The translations under genes were made by a program, and so were the position numbers. Below, piece by piece: positions 15,720 through 25,228 of a stretch of 64,000 bases of DNA (the first letter of the stretch is position 1; every line of letters starts with the position of its first letter). The stretch is taken from the NCBI RefSeq assembly GCF_016889705.1, contig NZ_CP069526.1:7964001-8028000 (forward strand), read 5' to 3'. This stretch comes from Amycolatopsis sp. FDAARGOS 1241 (GTDB lineage: Bacteria; Actinomycetota; Actinomycetes; Mycobacteriales; Pseudonocardiaceae). The notes beneath the pieces are model-generated. The model was not told the origin of the DNA. It made no database searches and was given only the letters and a program-made list of their open reading frames with translations.

Positions 15720-16646
15720 GTGGTGATACTGCACCCCGTGCCTTCCCCACTCGGTCCCCTCTTCGCCGCACTCGCCCTGGTGCTCGCGGGCTGTTCCACT
15801 GACCCGGCACCGGCGGCCGCGCCGGCGGCGCCCTCGCCGATGACGGCGTCCTCGGCGCTCGGCGACTTCACGACGCTGGACTACTGCAGCCTGCTGGACG
15901 TCTCGCGCCTGCGGGGCGCGACGGCCGACGACCCCGACTCGTCGTTCACCGACTGCCGCACCGACTTCCTGCGCGGCGGGCGCTCGCACACGGTCGCGGT
16001 GGGCCCGCTCGCGGCCGACGCCGACCCGAACGTCAAGCCGTACCAGTACTCCGGTCCCGTGCCCGACGGCGTCTCCGTGCAGCAGGCCGGCTTCACGCCC
16101 GACAAGACGTGCTCGCGCGCGGTGACGTTCGCCGACGGCATCCGGCTCTCGGTGTCGGTGTCCGACGGCGAAGGCGCCGGCGCGAACGGGGATCGGTGCA
16201 GCGATGCCGATGCGGTCGTCGGCGGGGTCCTGGCCGCCGTGAGCGGCGGACGGGTGAAGCACCACGAGTTCCCCGACCGCTCGTGGGGCCGCGTGGACCC
16301 GTGCGCGCTGCTGGGCACCCACGACCTCGACGCGATCAGCGGCGCGGGCACCCAGCCGACGGCCGGGTTGTCCGGGCACTCGTGCATCCGGGGCACGGTG
16401 AGCATCGACTTCGCCGTGCAGAAGCAGGCCCCCACCGGGGCGACGGAAACCCTCGGCGGCCGCACTGCGCGGCAGGCCACCGACGGCGCGTTCTGCCGCA
16501 TCACCACCACGCAGCCATCGCCGTCGACCCCGGGGCGCGGTGAGCAGGCCGTGGTGAGCGTCGTGGACACCACGGGCTCGAGCGGCGCCGCCGCGTGCCC
16601 GGCCGCCCAGCAGGTGGCGGCACTGGTGTTCGCGAAGATTCCCTGA
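15720..16646 (+). CDS. DUF3558-type secreted lipoprotein
   Basis: The product has a lipoprotein signal peptide with lipobox LVLAGC and a Pro/Ala-rich linker, then two halves each containing a cysteine pair and the DUF3558-like phrases DYCSLLDVSRL and DPCALLGTHDLDAI. Such lipoproteins are common in Pseudonocardiaceae and have no known function; they would be anchored on the outer face of the membrane. Starts at 15720 (GTG) or 15738 (GTG) are both possible, the latter giving a shorter, more typical signal peptide. It converges on sugC. Confidence 0.82.
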   Translation: MVILHPVPSPLGPLFAALALVLAGCSTDPAPAAAPAAPSPMTASSALGDFTTLDYCSLLDVSRLRGATADDPDSSFTDCRTDFLRGGRSHTVAVGPLAADADPNVKPYQYSGPVPDGVSVQQAGFTPDKTCSRAVTFADGIRLSVSVSDGEGAGANGDRCSDADAVVGGVLAAVSGGRVKHHEFPDRSWGRVDPCALLGTHDLDAISGAGTQPTAGLSGHSCIRGTVSIDFAVQKQAPTGATETLGGRTARQATDGAFCRITTTQPSPSTPGRGEQAVVSVVDTTGSSGAAACPAAQQVAALVFAKIP

Positions 16647-16655
16647 CGACAGCGA

Positions 16656-16688
16656 AGGTCCCCGCCCGCCGTGAGCGAGCAGGGGCCT
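16656..16688. terminator. Possible hairpin between lipoprotein gene and sugC
   Basis: AGGTCCCC and AGGGGCCT can pair (one G-U) around a GC-rich loop in the 55-bp gap between two converging genes. There is no T-tract, so this is a weak call. Confidence 0.4.
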
Positions 16689-16701
16689 CCGTGAACCTGC
16701 G

Positions 16702-17883
16702 CTATTCGCTGTAGGTCAGGTTCCGCCCGTTCGACGGGTCGAACAGCTTGAGCTTGTCGGCGTCGAACCACAGCTCGAGGTCCGCGTTCTCCTGCGCCCG
16801 CGACTCGGCCGAGAGGCGGGCCACGATCAGCGATTCGGCACCCGGCACGTCGGCGGAACCGCTGTCCGCGGCCAATTCGGCGAGCTCGGTCGACGTGGCC
16901 ACCTCGCCTTCCACCGTGAAGTGCGCGAACTTCTCCGAGCCCATCGACTCGAGCACGTCGATGTGCGCGGTGAACGTCGAGCCCGACCCGCGCTGGGCCT
17001 GCTCGACGAGTGCGGCGTCCTCGAAGTGCTCCGGGCGGATACCCAGGATCACCTCGCGCGGCGCGTTCGCGGCCTCGGCCATCCGCCGGATCCGGTCGGT
17101 GAGCGGCGTGGTGCCCAGCGCGCTGCGCAGCTCGCCGTTCTCCAGCGTCGCCGGGATGAAGTTCATCGACGGCGAGCCGATGAACCCGGCCACGAACAGG
17201 TTCGCCGGATTGTCGTAGAGGAACTGCGGCGAGCCGATCTGCTGCACGTACCCGGCCCGCAGCACCACCACGCGGTCGCCCAGCGTCATGGCCTCGGTCT
17301 GGTCGTGGGTCACGTACAGCGTGGTCGTGCCCAGCTGCTTCTGGATCTTCGACACCGACGTGCGCATCTGGCCGCGCAGCTTCGCGTCCAAGTTGGACAG
17401 CGGTTCGTCCATGAGGAACGCCTTGGGGTTGCGCACGATCGCGCGCCCCATCGCCACGCGCTGCCGCTGCCCGCCGGAGAGGTTCGAAGGCTTGCGGTCG
17501 AGGTGCGCGGTGAGGTCGAGGATCTGCGCCGCCTCCTCCACCTTCGCCTTCACCGTCGCGTCGTCGACCTTCGCCAGCCGCAACGGGAACGCCATGTTCT
17601 CCCGCACGCTCATGTGCGGGTACAGCGCGTAGGACTGGAACACCATCGCGATGTCCCGGTCCTTCGGCGACTTCTCGTTCACGCGCTGCCCGTCGATGCG
17701 CAGCTCACCGGAGGAGATGTCCTCCAAGCCGGCGACCATGTTGAGCGTGGTCGACTTCCCGCAGCCCGACGGGCCGACGAGGATGATGAACTCACCGTCG
17801 GCGATCGTGATGTCCACTTCGGACACCGCGAGCGCGCCGTCGGGGTAACGCTTGGAAACCTTGTCGAGGACGATTTCAGCCAT
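16702..17883 (-). CDS. sugC: Trehalose/disaccharide ABC transporter ATP-binding subunit
   Basis: A 393-residue MalK/UgpC-type ATPase: Walker A GPSGCGKST (37-45), signature LSGGQRQRV, Walker B FLMDEPLSNLD, then C-terminal TOBE regulatory domains (GIRPEHFEDA). It energises the SugA-SugB permease. It is the last gene of the lpqY-sugA-sugB-sugC order known from mycobacteria, where the system imports trehalose. SugB ends only 3 nt before its ATG. A DUF3558 lipoprotein gene converges on it. Confidence 0.93.
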   Translation of the reverse strand: MAEIVLDKVSKRYPDGALAVSEVDITIADGEFIILVGPSGCGKSTTLNMVAGLEDISSGELRIDGQRVNEKSPKDRDIAMVFQSYALYPHMSVRENMAFPLRLAKVDDATVKAKVEEAAQILDLTAHLDRKPSNLSGGQRQRVAMGRAIVRNPKAFLMDEPLSNLDAKLRGQMRTSVSKIQKQLGTTTLYVTHDQTEAMTLGDRVVVLRAGYVQQIGSPQFLYDNPANLFVAGFIGSPSMNFIPATLENGELRSALGTTPLTDRIRRMAEAANAPREVILGIRPEHFEDAALVEQAQRGSGSTFTAHIDVLESMGSEKFAHFTVEGEVATSTELAELAADSGSADVPGAESLIVARLSAESRAQENADLELWFDADKLKLFDPSNGRNLTYSE

Positions 17884-17886
17884 GGC

Positions 17887-18726
17887 TCAGCCCTTCACCG
17901 CACCGGACGTCAGCCCCGCCACGATGCGACGCTGGAAGAACAACACGAAGATGATGATGGGGATGGTGATCACGACCGCGGCCGCACTCACCTGCCCCGT
18001 CGGGTCCTCGAACTGCGAGGACCCCGTGAAGAACGACAGCGCCGCCGGCACCGTGCGCGACGCCGTGGTGGACGTCAGCGAGATGGCGAACAGGAAGTCG
18101 TTCCAGCACAGGATGAACACCAGGATCGCCGTGGTGAACACGCCCGGTGCGGCCAGCGGCGCGATCACCTTGCGAAACGCCTGCGCCGGCGTCGCGCCGT
18201 CCATCTTGGCCGCTTTTTCGAGCTCCCACGGGATTTCCCGGAAGAAGGCCGAGAGCGTGTAGATCGACAGCGGCAGCGCGAACGTGATGTAGGGCAGGAT
18301 CAGGCCCGGCCACGTGTCGAACAGGCCCAGGTTGCGTTCGATGTTGAACAGCGGCGTGACGAGCGAGACCTGCGGGAACATCGCGATCAGCAGCGAGAGC
18401 CCCACCAGCAGCCGCTTGCCGGGGAAGTCCAGGCGCGCGACGGCGTAGGCCGCCATCGTGCCGAGCACCACCGCGATCACCGTGGAGATCACCGAGATGC
18501 CGATCGAGTTCACCAGCGCCCGCAGGAATTCCGAGGTCTGGAAGATGTCGGCGTAGTTCTTGAGCGTCCACTGCTGGGGCCAGAGGCTGCCGTCGGTGAG
18601 CGTGTCCTTCGTCTTGAACGACAGCGAGAGGATCCACAGCACCGGGATGAGCGCGAATGCGATCACCAGGATGTCGAGCACGCCCCACGTGACCTTGCGG
18701 CCGGTGGTGGCCGTTGCGGTAGCCAT
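17887..18726 (-). CDS. sugB: Disaccharide ABC transporter permease SugB
   Basis: A 279-residue MalG-type permease with six membrane segments. The EAA-like loop that docks with the ATPase reads [15 protein letters not shown]...I-P near residues 185-205. It follows sugA with the stop and start sharing a base at 18726, and precedes sugC by 3 nt, so the three are translationally coupled. The transported sugar is inferred from operon homology with the mycobacterial trehalose importer, not shown by sequence. Confidence 0.92.
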   Translation of the reverse strand: MATATATTGRKVTWGVLDILVIAFALIPVLWILSLSFKTKDTLTDGSLWPQQWTLKNYADIFQTSEFLRALVNSIGISVISTVIAVVLGTMAAYAVARLDFPGKRLLVGLSLLIAMFPQVSLVTPLFNIERNLGLFDTWPGLILPYITFALPLSIYTLSAFFREIPWELEKAAKMDGATPAQAFRKVIAPLAAPGVFTTAILVFILCWNDFLFAISLTSTTASRTVPAALSFFTGSSQFEDPTGQVSAAAVVITIPIIIFVLFFQRRIVAGLTSGAVKG

Positions 18727-19697
18727 CAGCGTTTACCCCCGTCGTCGCTCCCCGGTGCGGCGGTGCCGAACACCTTGATGAAGATGAACGCGATGATCGC
18801 CACCGTGATGAAGATCAGCACGGCCATGGTCGACCCGATCCCGAGGTTCAGGCCCTTCACGAGGTTGTCGTAGGTCATCATGGACACCGATCCGGTGTCC
18901 TGCGCGCCGCCCGTGAGCACGTAGATGTTGTCGAAGATGCGGAACGCGTCGAGCGTGCGGAACAGCAGCGCGACGAGGATCGCGGGCTTCATCACCGGCA
19001 GCATCACCTTGGTGAAGCGCTGCCACGCCGAAGCCCCGTCCATCGCCGCGGCCTTCAGCAGGTCTTCCGGCACGAGCGCGAGTCCGGCCATCAGCAGCAG
19101 CGCCATGAACGGCGTGGTCTTCCACACCTCGGCGAGGATGATGATGAACAGCGACGGCCACTGCTCCGTGAGCGGAGCCGCGCCGGACGCCAGCGCGTTG
19201 GCGAGGTACCCGGTGTCCGGCGTCCACGCGAAGTACCACGAGAACGCCGCGACGACCGTGACGATGCCGTACGGGATCAGCGCCACGGTGCGCACGAGCC
19301 CGCGGCCCACGAGCGTGCGGTGCATGAGCAGCGCGAGCGCCATGCCGAGCACGAATTCGATCGCCACCGACACCACGGTCAGGAACAGCGTGGTGCCGAA
19401 CGCCGTCCACCAGTAGGAGTTCGTGAGCACGGCCGCGTAGTTGGCGAAGCCGATGAACTGGTGCTGCGCCGGGAACCTCAGGTCGTAGCGCTGCAACGAG
19501 AGCCAGATCGAGTAGACGATCGGGTACCCGGTCACCGCGATCATCACGATGAACGCCGGGGCGCACAACCACAGCCCCAGCCGCCGTTCGGCCTTCTTCC
19601 CCTCGCTCAGCGCGGGCTTGGGCTTGCGGTGGCTCACGACCTCGTGGGCGGCCGGTGCGCCGGTTTCGGTTTCGGCCGAGGGGTTCTGCACGGTCAC
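18726..19697 (-). CDS. sugA: Disaccharide ABC transporter permease SugA
   Basis: A 323-residue MalF-type permease. A hydrophilic ~45-residue N-terminus is followed by six membrane helices (first at [20 protein letters not shown]) and the EAA loop [20 protein letters not shown] near residues 225-245. The start overlaps the end of lpqY by 4 nt. With SugB it forms the membrane channel of the importer. Confidence 0.92.
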   Translation of the reverse strand: MTVQNPSAETETGAPAAHEVVSHRKPKPALSEGKKAERRLGLWLCAPAFIVMIAVTGYPIVYSIWLSLQRYDLRFPAQHQFIGFANYAAVLTNSYWWTAFGTTLFLTVVSVAIEFVLGMALALLMHRTLVGRGLVRTVALIPYGIVTVVAAFSWYFAWTPDTGYLANALASGAAPLTEQWPSLFIIILAEVWKTTPFMALLLMAGLALVPEDLLKAAAMDGASAWQRFTKVMLPVMKPAILVALLFRTLDAFRIFDNIYVLTGGAQDTGSVSMMTYDNLVKGLNLGIGSTMAVLIFITVAIIAFIFIKVFGTAAPGSDDGGKR

Positions 19698-21007
19698 GGG
19701 ATCACTCCCTTCGACTGGAGCGCGTCATTGAGCTGGTCCCGCAGCGTTTGCGCGGTCTGCTGCGGGTCGATCTCCGACGGCGGCGACAGGACCTTGGAGA
19801 TCACCGTGGACGCGTTCTGGTACGCCGGCGAAAGCGGCCGCACGGCGGCGGTCTTCAGCGCGTCGAGGATGGTGTCGCGCATCGGGTACTTGATGGCCAT
19901 GTTCGGGTTGTCGTTCGACGCCGGCTTCGACGGGTCGAGCGGCACGTCGTCGTGGTACACCGACTCGATGGTCGGCGGCACGCCGTCGTTGATGGCCGAG
20001 AACTTCTGGTTTTCCGCGCTGCGCAAGCACAACGCCGCTTCGAAGGCCTCGGGCTTGTGCTGCGAGTACGTGCTCACCGCGAGGTCGTAACCGCCGATGG
20101 TGGTCTTCGCGGGCATCCCCGCCTTGGCCTCCGGGTAGACCGCCCACTTGAAGTGCGACAGGTCCTGCGGCTTCTCCTCGGCGTAGGAGGCGTAGACGAA
20201 CGGCCAGTTCAGCTGGAACGCGGCGGCACCACGCTGGAACGCCTGGCGGACGTCGTCCTCCTTCTGGTTGGTCAGCGACGGGTCGGTGATGCCCGCCGAC
20301 GTGACCTGCTTGAGCAGGTGCAGCGCCTGCACCGCGCCGGCGTCCATCACCACGGACTTGCCGTCGTCGGAGAGGATGTGGCCGCCGAGCGATTCGACCA
20401 GCGTGTTGTAGAAGACGACCAGGCCTTCGTACTGGGCGCCGGTGAACACGATGGCGTAGGGCTTCTTCTGCTGTTTGAGCTGCTGCGACATCTGCATCAT
20501 CTCATCCCACGTCTTCGGCGGGTTCGGGGTGATGCGATCGTCGTACCAGAGCAGCTGCACGTTGGTGTTCTTCGGTGCGGCGTAAAGCTTCCCGTTGTAG
20601 GTGGCCGTCTCGAGCGGGCCCTGCAGCACGCCGGCCGAGGCCGCGGCCTTGTTCTGCCCGGTCCACTCCTCGGCCCAGCCGGCCTCGGCGAACTCCGGCA
20701 CCCACGTCACGTCGAGCCCGAGGACGTCCATCGAGGTGTCGCCCGCGGCGAGGCGGCGCGCCATCTGGATTCGCTGATCGTCGGCACCGCGCTGGAGTTT
20801 GTTGTAGACGATTTCGTAGCGCCCGTTCGCCGCTTTGTTGCAGTTGTCGACAACGGTCTGGAAATTGTCCTCGGGCGCGTAGTAGACGTTGATCTTCATC
20901 CCGGAGTCCGTGCCGCACGCGGCGAGCAGACCCGTGGTCACCAATCCCGCCGCCAGCAGCGCGCCCGTCCGGGCGGGCGAGCGACCCCGTAGCCTCTTCT
21001 TCCCCAT
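19694..21007 (-). CDS. lpqY: Sugar-binding lipoprotein LpqY
   Basis: A 437-residue extracellular solute-binding protein (family 1). A basic N-terminus and signal helix end in the lipobox LLAACG with C31 as lipidation site. Features such as VDNCNKAANGRYEIVYNKLQ and LDVTWVPEFAEAGWAEEWT (around 50-115) fit LpqY of M. tuberculosis (Rv1235), the trehalose receptor. Amycolatopsis-type bacteria lack mycolic acids, so recycling of mycolate-derived trehalose, its mycobacterial role, is unlikely to be the purpose here. It is the first gene of a tightly coupled four-gene operon. Confidence 0.9.
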   Translation of the reverse strand: MGKKRLRGRSPARTGALLAAGLVTTGLLAACGTDSGMKINVYYAPEDNFQTVVDNCNKAANGRYEIVYNKLQRGADDQRIQMARRLAAGDTSMDVLGLDVTWVPEFAEAGWAEEWTGQNKAAASAGVLQGPLETATYNGKLYAAPKNTNVQLLWYDDRITPNPPKTWDEMMQMSQQLKQQKKPYAIVFTGAQYEGLVVFYNTLVESLGGHILSDDGKSVVMDAGAVQALHLLKQVTSAGITDPSLTNQKEDDVRQAFQRGAAAFQLNWPFVYASYAEEKPQDLSHFKWAVYPEAKAGMPAKTTIGGYDLAVSTYSQHKPEAFEAALCLRSAENQKFSAINDGVPPTIESVYHDDVPLDPSKPASNDNPNMAIKYPMRDTILDALKTAAVRPLSPAYQNASTVISKVLSPPSEIDPQQTAQTLRDQLNDALQSKGVIP

Positions 21008-21324
21008 CGAACAAAAGCCTCCTCACCCGCGTGCACGCCGGTACCGTGAGGCCCCCAGGCATCACGGCGCGATGAGGCGAGTTCGCGCCAGCACCTCGAC
21101 GTGCCAGTGCTCGGCCGGGCGCGCCGCAGGACGCGTCCGCCCGACTGGTGTCGGACAACCTATGCCGGGCGATCACACCCCGCAAGCATTATCGGTAACG
21201 ATTAAGGCCCGTGCAGCGCGAAACGCCGGAATAAACGGGGTGAAGGGGTGCTGCCATTCGGGTGAACTGGCACGAATTCGGGGCGCGCGCGACCGCAATT
21301 CGGCCGACAAGGGACCCCCGCCGG
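21008..21324. other. Intergenic region upstream of lpqY
   Basis: This 317-bp stretch carries the lpqY promoter region and the end of the convergent-side membrane gene. The only structured signal is the palindrome at 21189-21205, listed separately. Open frames crossing it are shadows. Confidence 0.6.
21189..21205. promoter_or_regulatory. Putative LacI-type operator upstream of lpqY
   Basis: TTATCGGTAACGATTAA is an imperfect palindrome centred on TA (ATCGGTAACGAT matches its own reverse complement at 10 of 12 positions) and is much richer in A+T than its surroundings. Such centrally symmetric sites are typical of LacI-family sugar regulators. It lies about 180 bp upstream of the lpqY start. 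No lacI gene is adjacent. Confidence 0.45.
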
Positions 21325-21846
21325 TCAGGCCGTGGCGGGCGGCGGCTTCAACGCGAGTTTCGAAAGGAGTTCACGGCCCTGCTCGGCCGTGCGCGGTTGG
21401 CACAGCACGTCGTAGCGGCCCGCCACCAGCTGGCTCGCGGACGAGAAGTCGCGCCGGCCACGGGACATGCGGTACCCGATCGCGGAGAACAGCAAACCCG
21501 AAAGGACACCCAGCACGAGCCCGGTGAGCAGTTGCAGCGCGAAGCCCTGGTTCACGAACAGTCCCAGCAACAGCCCGGCGAACAACCCGAACCACGCCCC
21601 GGACATCGCACCGGCGCCCAGGACGCGGCTCCACGTGAGCCTGCCGATCACGCGCTCCACGAGCATCAGATCGACGCCCACGATCGTCACGTCGGTGACC
21701 GCGAAGGCATTCTCCGCGAGGAAGTCCACGGCCCGCTGCGCCTCTTCGTAGGTGCCGTACGACCCGATCGGCCAGCCCGTGGGCGGCGTCGGCAGCCGCG
21801 GCGGCCCCGCCGGGCGCCCGCCACCAAAAGGACTGCTCACCATCAT
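21325..21846 (-). CDS. Membrane protein of the Rv1234 / GSP17M type
   Basis: About 173 residues. A Pro/Gly-rich start is followed by a general-stress-protein 17M (YflT-like) motif (IGSYGTYEEAQRAVDFL, about 30-75), then two closely spaced hydrophobic helices (about 90-130) and a basic SRGRRDF segment. Rv1234 in M. tuberculosis occupies the corresponding place next to lpqY, so this is part of conserved synteny; function unknown. Starts at 21879, 21846, 21843 or 21840 are all open; the MMVSSPFGG start is chosen as it resembles the family N-terminus. Confidence 0.78.
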   Translation of the reverse strand: MMVSSPFGGGRPAGPPRLPTPPTGWPIGSYGTYEEAQRAVDFLAENAFAVTDVTIVGVDLMLVERVIGRLTWSRVLGAGAMSGAWFGLFAGLLLGLFVNQGFALQLLTGLVLGVLSGLLFSAIGYRMSRGRRDFSSASQLVAGRYDVLCQPRTAEQGRELLSKLALKPPPATA

Positions 21847-21966
21847 CACCTGCACACTCGTCCGGTCCGAGGGGTCCATCTTGTCAAGAACCGGCGAACC
21901 GTGCGAACCGCGTACTGGTGAATGCTGTTCACTGCCGGTGGCGGGCGCGGCCAGGCCGCCGGTCGG

Positions 21967-22844
21967 TCAGACGTCCAGTCCCTTCGCGAACTCCACGACG
22001 GCGCCGGCGAAGGCCGCCGGTTCCTCCAAGTGGCCGAAGTGGCCGCTGCGCTCGAAGATCACCAGCCGCGAGCCGGCGATGCCGTCGTGCAGGGCCTCGA
22101 CCCAGTGGACACCGCAGATGACGTCGTAGCGGCCGACGAGGACGAGGGCCGGCACGGAGATGGTGGCCAGCACCGGGCGGTCGTCGAAGAGTTCCGGGAC
22201 GCCGGAGGCGGCGTTGCCCGAGATGTAGACGCCGCGGACCTGGTGCTGGAGCGGGCCGAACTCGGCGACGCGGCCGCGGAAGTCCGCGAAGTACGCGGGC
22301 AGGATGCCCCGGACGGCACTGGTGACGTCCTCATCCGACGAAGCGAGCCGAGGGATTCGAAGGCCGCGAGCACGGCAGGCAGCCCGGGGTCGCCTTCGCA
22401 GCGGCGGACGTACTCCTGCAGCTGCCGCGCGAGCTCGGCGCCGTGCTCCGGGCCGACGACCGGAGCGCTGTCGTAGAGCACGATGCCGGAGATGCGGCCG
22501 GGGTGGGTCAGTGCGAGGCGCTGCGCCACGAACCCACCGTGCGAGTGGCCGAGGAACAGCGGCTTCTCGAGCCCGAGGTGGTCGAGCAGCGCGAGCACGG
22601 CCCGCACGTACCGGTCGCGCGTGTAGCCGTCCGGGTGCGTCGCGAGCCGGCTGGAGCCGCCGGTGCCGATGGGCTCGACGTACACGACCGTGAGGTGCTC
22701 CTCGACGGCCGGCATCCGCAGGTAGTCCCACAGGATGCCGGGGCCGCCGGAGTGGGCCACGCACACCGGGCCGGTGCCGTGGACGTGATAGCGCTGCACG
22801 ACGCCGTCGAGTTCGACGGTGTGGGTGCCGGGGGTCAGGATCAC
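21967..22844 (-). pseudogene. Alpha/beta hydrolase (proline iminopeptidase-like), frameshifted
   Basis: The N-terminal half is in one frame from the ATG at 22844 (MILTPGTHTVELDG) with the oxyanion motif HSGGPG near residue 32, GTGGSS, and nucleophile elbow GHSHGG near residue 99. After ESLGS near 22345 the family sequence continues in another frame (LASSDEDVTSAV, then VLVGRYDVICG and RSGHFGHLEEP with the catalytic Asp and His) to 21967. A single-base loss near 22345 explains it. All catalytic motifs persist, so the lesion is recent or a sequencing error. It follows the ECF sigma gene by 58 bp. Confidence 0.8.
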
Positions 22845-22902
22845 GGGTGGTTCCTCTCGGGGGAAGGCATGAGAACACCCGCACGATGCGCACCGGCCGC
22901 GG

Positions 22903-23847
22903 TTAGTTCGCCGGGCCTGCCGTGACGGTGGCCACAGGCGCGTGGTGCAGCCGCAGTTCTGTCACGCGCCCCTGGTCGCGCGTCATCAACCACGCGACGC
23001 CGGGCGGGCAGTGCGCCGGGTCGTCGGCCGGGTTGATCAGGTCCATTTCCCACACGACGACGTCGCGGCCGGCCAGCACGTGCACGGGCCGCTGGCGCAC
23101 CCCCGCCGCCAGGTCGCCCTCCATGCCGCGCAGCAGGAAGTCGTGGCCGGCGCCCGTCACGCCCGACGCGGTCAGCACCACGTCGTCGGACCACCGGTCG
23201 GCGAGAACCTTCGCGAAGTCGCCGCGTTCGGCCGACGCCAGGGTGTCGAGCGCGTCGAGCCGGCTGGCGGCGGTGAGCGCCCCGGCGTCCGCGTGGGCCG
23301 AGGCGGCCGTGGCGCGCAGGGCCTCGGCGAGCTGGGCGCGGCCCTGGCTGAGCCGGCTGCGCACGGTGCCCACCGGGATCCCGCACGCCCGCGCGATCGC
23401 CTCGTACGACGTGACGCCCAGCGAGAAGTGCCGCAGCAGCACCACGAGCCGCACGGACGGCGACAGGAGGTCGATTGCCTGCCACACCCAATCGCGCAAG
23501 GCGTGGTCGTCCAGGAGCTGCTCGGGTGTCGCGAGCGCCGACGCGGTGAGGTCCCAGCCGTCGGCCACGGGAATGTCGCGTGTGGACCGGAGACGGGCCC
23601 GGCACGCGTTGCGCACCACCATCTTCAGCCACGCGCCGACCGCCTCTGGGTCGCGGATGTCGCTGATCCGCCGCACCGCCACGACGGCCGCGTCCTGCAC
23701 GGCGTCGTCGGCGTCGGGCTGGTAGCCGAGGATCGCCAGCGCCACGGCGCGCATCCCCGCTTCGTGGCGCGCGAGCAGCACGCCGAGCGCTGTGCCGTCG
23801 CCGGACTGCGCGGCGCGCGTCAGCTCGGCGTCGGAAAGCTCGCTCAC
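22903..23847 (-). CDS. ECF-type RNA polymerase sigma factor with C-terminal extension
   Basis: A 314-residue sigma-70-family protein. Region 2 is at about 10-80 (LARHEAGMRAVALAILG, then DADDAVQDA) and region 4 at about 125-180 (LSPSVRLVVLLRHF, SYEAIARACGIPVGTVRSRLSQ). It is followed by ~120 extra residues (about 195-314) resembling the SnoaL/NTF2-like extension of large ECF factors, which replaces a separate anti-sigma in some groups. No anti-sigma gene is adjacent. It precedes the frameshifted hydrolase gene. The GTG at 23847 gives MSELSDAEL; the long upstream frame is non-coding. Confidence 0.87.
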   Translation of the reverse strand: MSELSDAELTRAAQSGDGTALGVLLARHEAGMRAVALAILGYQPDADDAVQDAAVVAVRRISDIRDPEAVGAWLKMVVRNACRARLRSTRDIPVADGWDLTASALATPEQLLDDHALRDWVWQAIDLLSPSVRLVVLLRHFSLGVTSYEAIARACGIPVGTVRSRLSQGRAQLAEALRATAASAHADAGALTAASRLDALDTLASAERGDFAKVLADRWSDDVVLTASGVTGAGHDFLLRGMEGDLAAGVRQRPVHVLAGRDVVVWEMDLINPADDPAHCPPGVAWLMTRDQGRVTELRLHHAPVATVTAGPAN

Positions 23848-23897
23848 CCGTCCAGAGTACGAGTGGCTCCCGGACGCACCCACGTGAATGCGACCAC

Positions 23898-25094
23898 TCA
23901 GGACTTCGCCTTGTATTCGCGCAGGAGCCCGCGGCTGATGATCGTCTTCTGGATCTCGCTCGTGCCCTCCCCGATCAGCAGGAACGGCGCCTCCCGCATC
24001 AGCCGCTCGATCTCGAACTCCTTCGAGTAGCCGTAACCACCGTGGATGCGGAACGCGTCCTGCGTGACCTCCGCGCAGTACTCCGACGCGAGCAGCTTCG
24101 CCATGCCCGCCCCGACGTCGTTGCGGGTTCCGGAATCCTTGAGCCGGGCCGCGTTGACCATCATCAGGTGCGCCGCCTCGACCTTGGTCGCCATCTCCGC
24201 CAGCTTGAACGCGATCGCCTGGTGCTCGGCGATCGGCTTGCCGAACGTCCGGCGCTGCTGCGCGTACTCGATCGCCAGCTCGAAAGCGCGGATCGCGATG
24301 CCGCACGCCCGCGCCGCCACGTTCACCCGCCCGACCTCGACACCGTCCATCATGTACGCGAACCCCGCGCCGGGGGTGCCACCGAGGACCGTGCCGGCGC
24401 CGATCCGGAACCCGTCGAACACCGCCTCCGTGGTGTCGACGCCCTTGTACCCCATCTTCTCCAGCTTCGCCGGGATCGTCAGGCCGGGCAGCACCTCGCC
24501 GTAGCCCTCCGGCTTCTCCACGAGGAACGTCGTCAGGTTCCGATGCGCCTTCTCCGCGCCTTCATCGGTCTTGACCAGGAGCGCGATCAGGTTCGACGTG
24601 CCGCCGTTCGTGAGCCACATCTTCGCGCCATCGATCACGTAGCCGTCGCCGTCGCGGCGGGCGCGGGTCTTGATCGCGGCGACGTCCGAGCCCAGATCCG
24701 GTTCCGACATCGAAAACGCGCCCCGCACCTCCCCCGTGGCCATTCGCGGCAGGAAGTGCTGCTTCTGCTCGGGTGTGCCGTGCCGGGCGATCATGTGCGC
24801 CACGATGAAGTGCGTGTTGATCACCCCCGACACGCTCATCCACCCGCGGGCGATCTCCTCCACCACCAGCGCGTACGTCAGCAGCGACTCGCCCAGCCCG
24901 CCGTACTCCTCGGGAATGGTGAGCCCGAACAGGCCCAGCTCCTTCATCCCCTCGACGATCTCCGCCGGGTAAGTGTCCGCGTGCTCCAGTGCCTGCGCGT
25001 GCGGGATGATCTCCCGGTCCACGAAAGAACGCACCGTCGACAGGATCTCGGACTGTACGTCGGTCAAGCCGGCGGTCTGGGCGAGGCGGGCCAT
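23898..25094 (-). CDS. Acyl-CoA dehydrogenase
   Basis: A 398-residue flavoprotein of full family length. It has the FAD/substrate loop FSMSEPDLGSDVAAIKTRA (about 130-148), MWLTNGG, the RRTFGKPI block and HGGYGYSKEFEIERLMRE (about 350-368), with the catalytic glutamate E376 in LIGEGTSEIQ. It oxidises an acyl-CoA to the 2-enoyl-CoA, passing electrons to ETF; chain specificity (short or branched) is not readable. The gene is monocistronic, 50 bp upstream of the sigma factor gene. Confidence 0.92.
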   Translation of the reverse strand: MARLAQTAGLTDVQSEILSTVRSFVDREIIPHAQALEHADTYPAEIVEGMKELGLFGLTIPEEYGGLGESLLTYALVVEEIARGWMSVSGVINTHFIVAHMIARHGTPEQKQHFLPRMATGEVRGAFSMSEPDLGSDVAAIKTRARRDGDGYVIDGAKMWLTNGGTSNLIALLVKTDEGAEKAHRNLTTFLVEKPEGYGEVLPGLTIPAKLEKMGYKGVDTTEAVFDGFRIGAGTVLGGTPGAGFAYMMDGVEVGRVNVAARACGIAIRAFELAIEYAQQRRTFGKPIAEHQAIAFKLAEMATKVEAAHLMMVNAARLKDSGTRNDVGAGMAKLLASEYCAEVTQDAFRIHGGYGYSKEFEIERLMREAPFLLIGEGTSEIQKTIISRGLLREYKAKS

Positions 25095-25228
25095 CGGAGC
25101 TCCCTTCCGCGGGTGTTACCGGGGAGTATTCACGGCTGAGCGGGTGCGCGCCTATGAGGGTGCTCACGAATGCGCCGCGTTTCCCCCGTTAAAGTGCGGA
25201 TCCGGACAACCCGTGGTGGGGAAGGAGC

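Noticed and set aside
16921..18873. 650-codon plus-strand frame opposite sugC/sugB
   Set aside because: Its His/Arg/Gln-rich composition is typical of antisense frames in high-GC genes. The minus strand encodes the ABC transporter.
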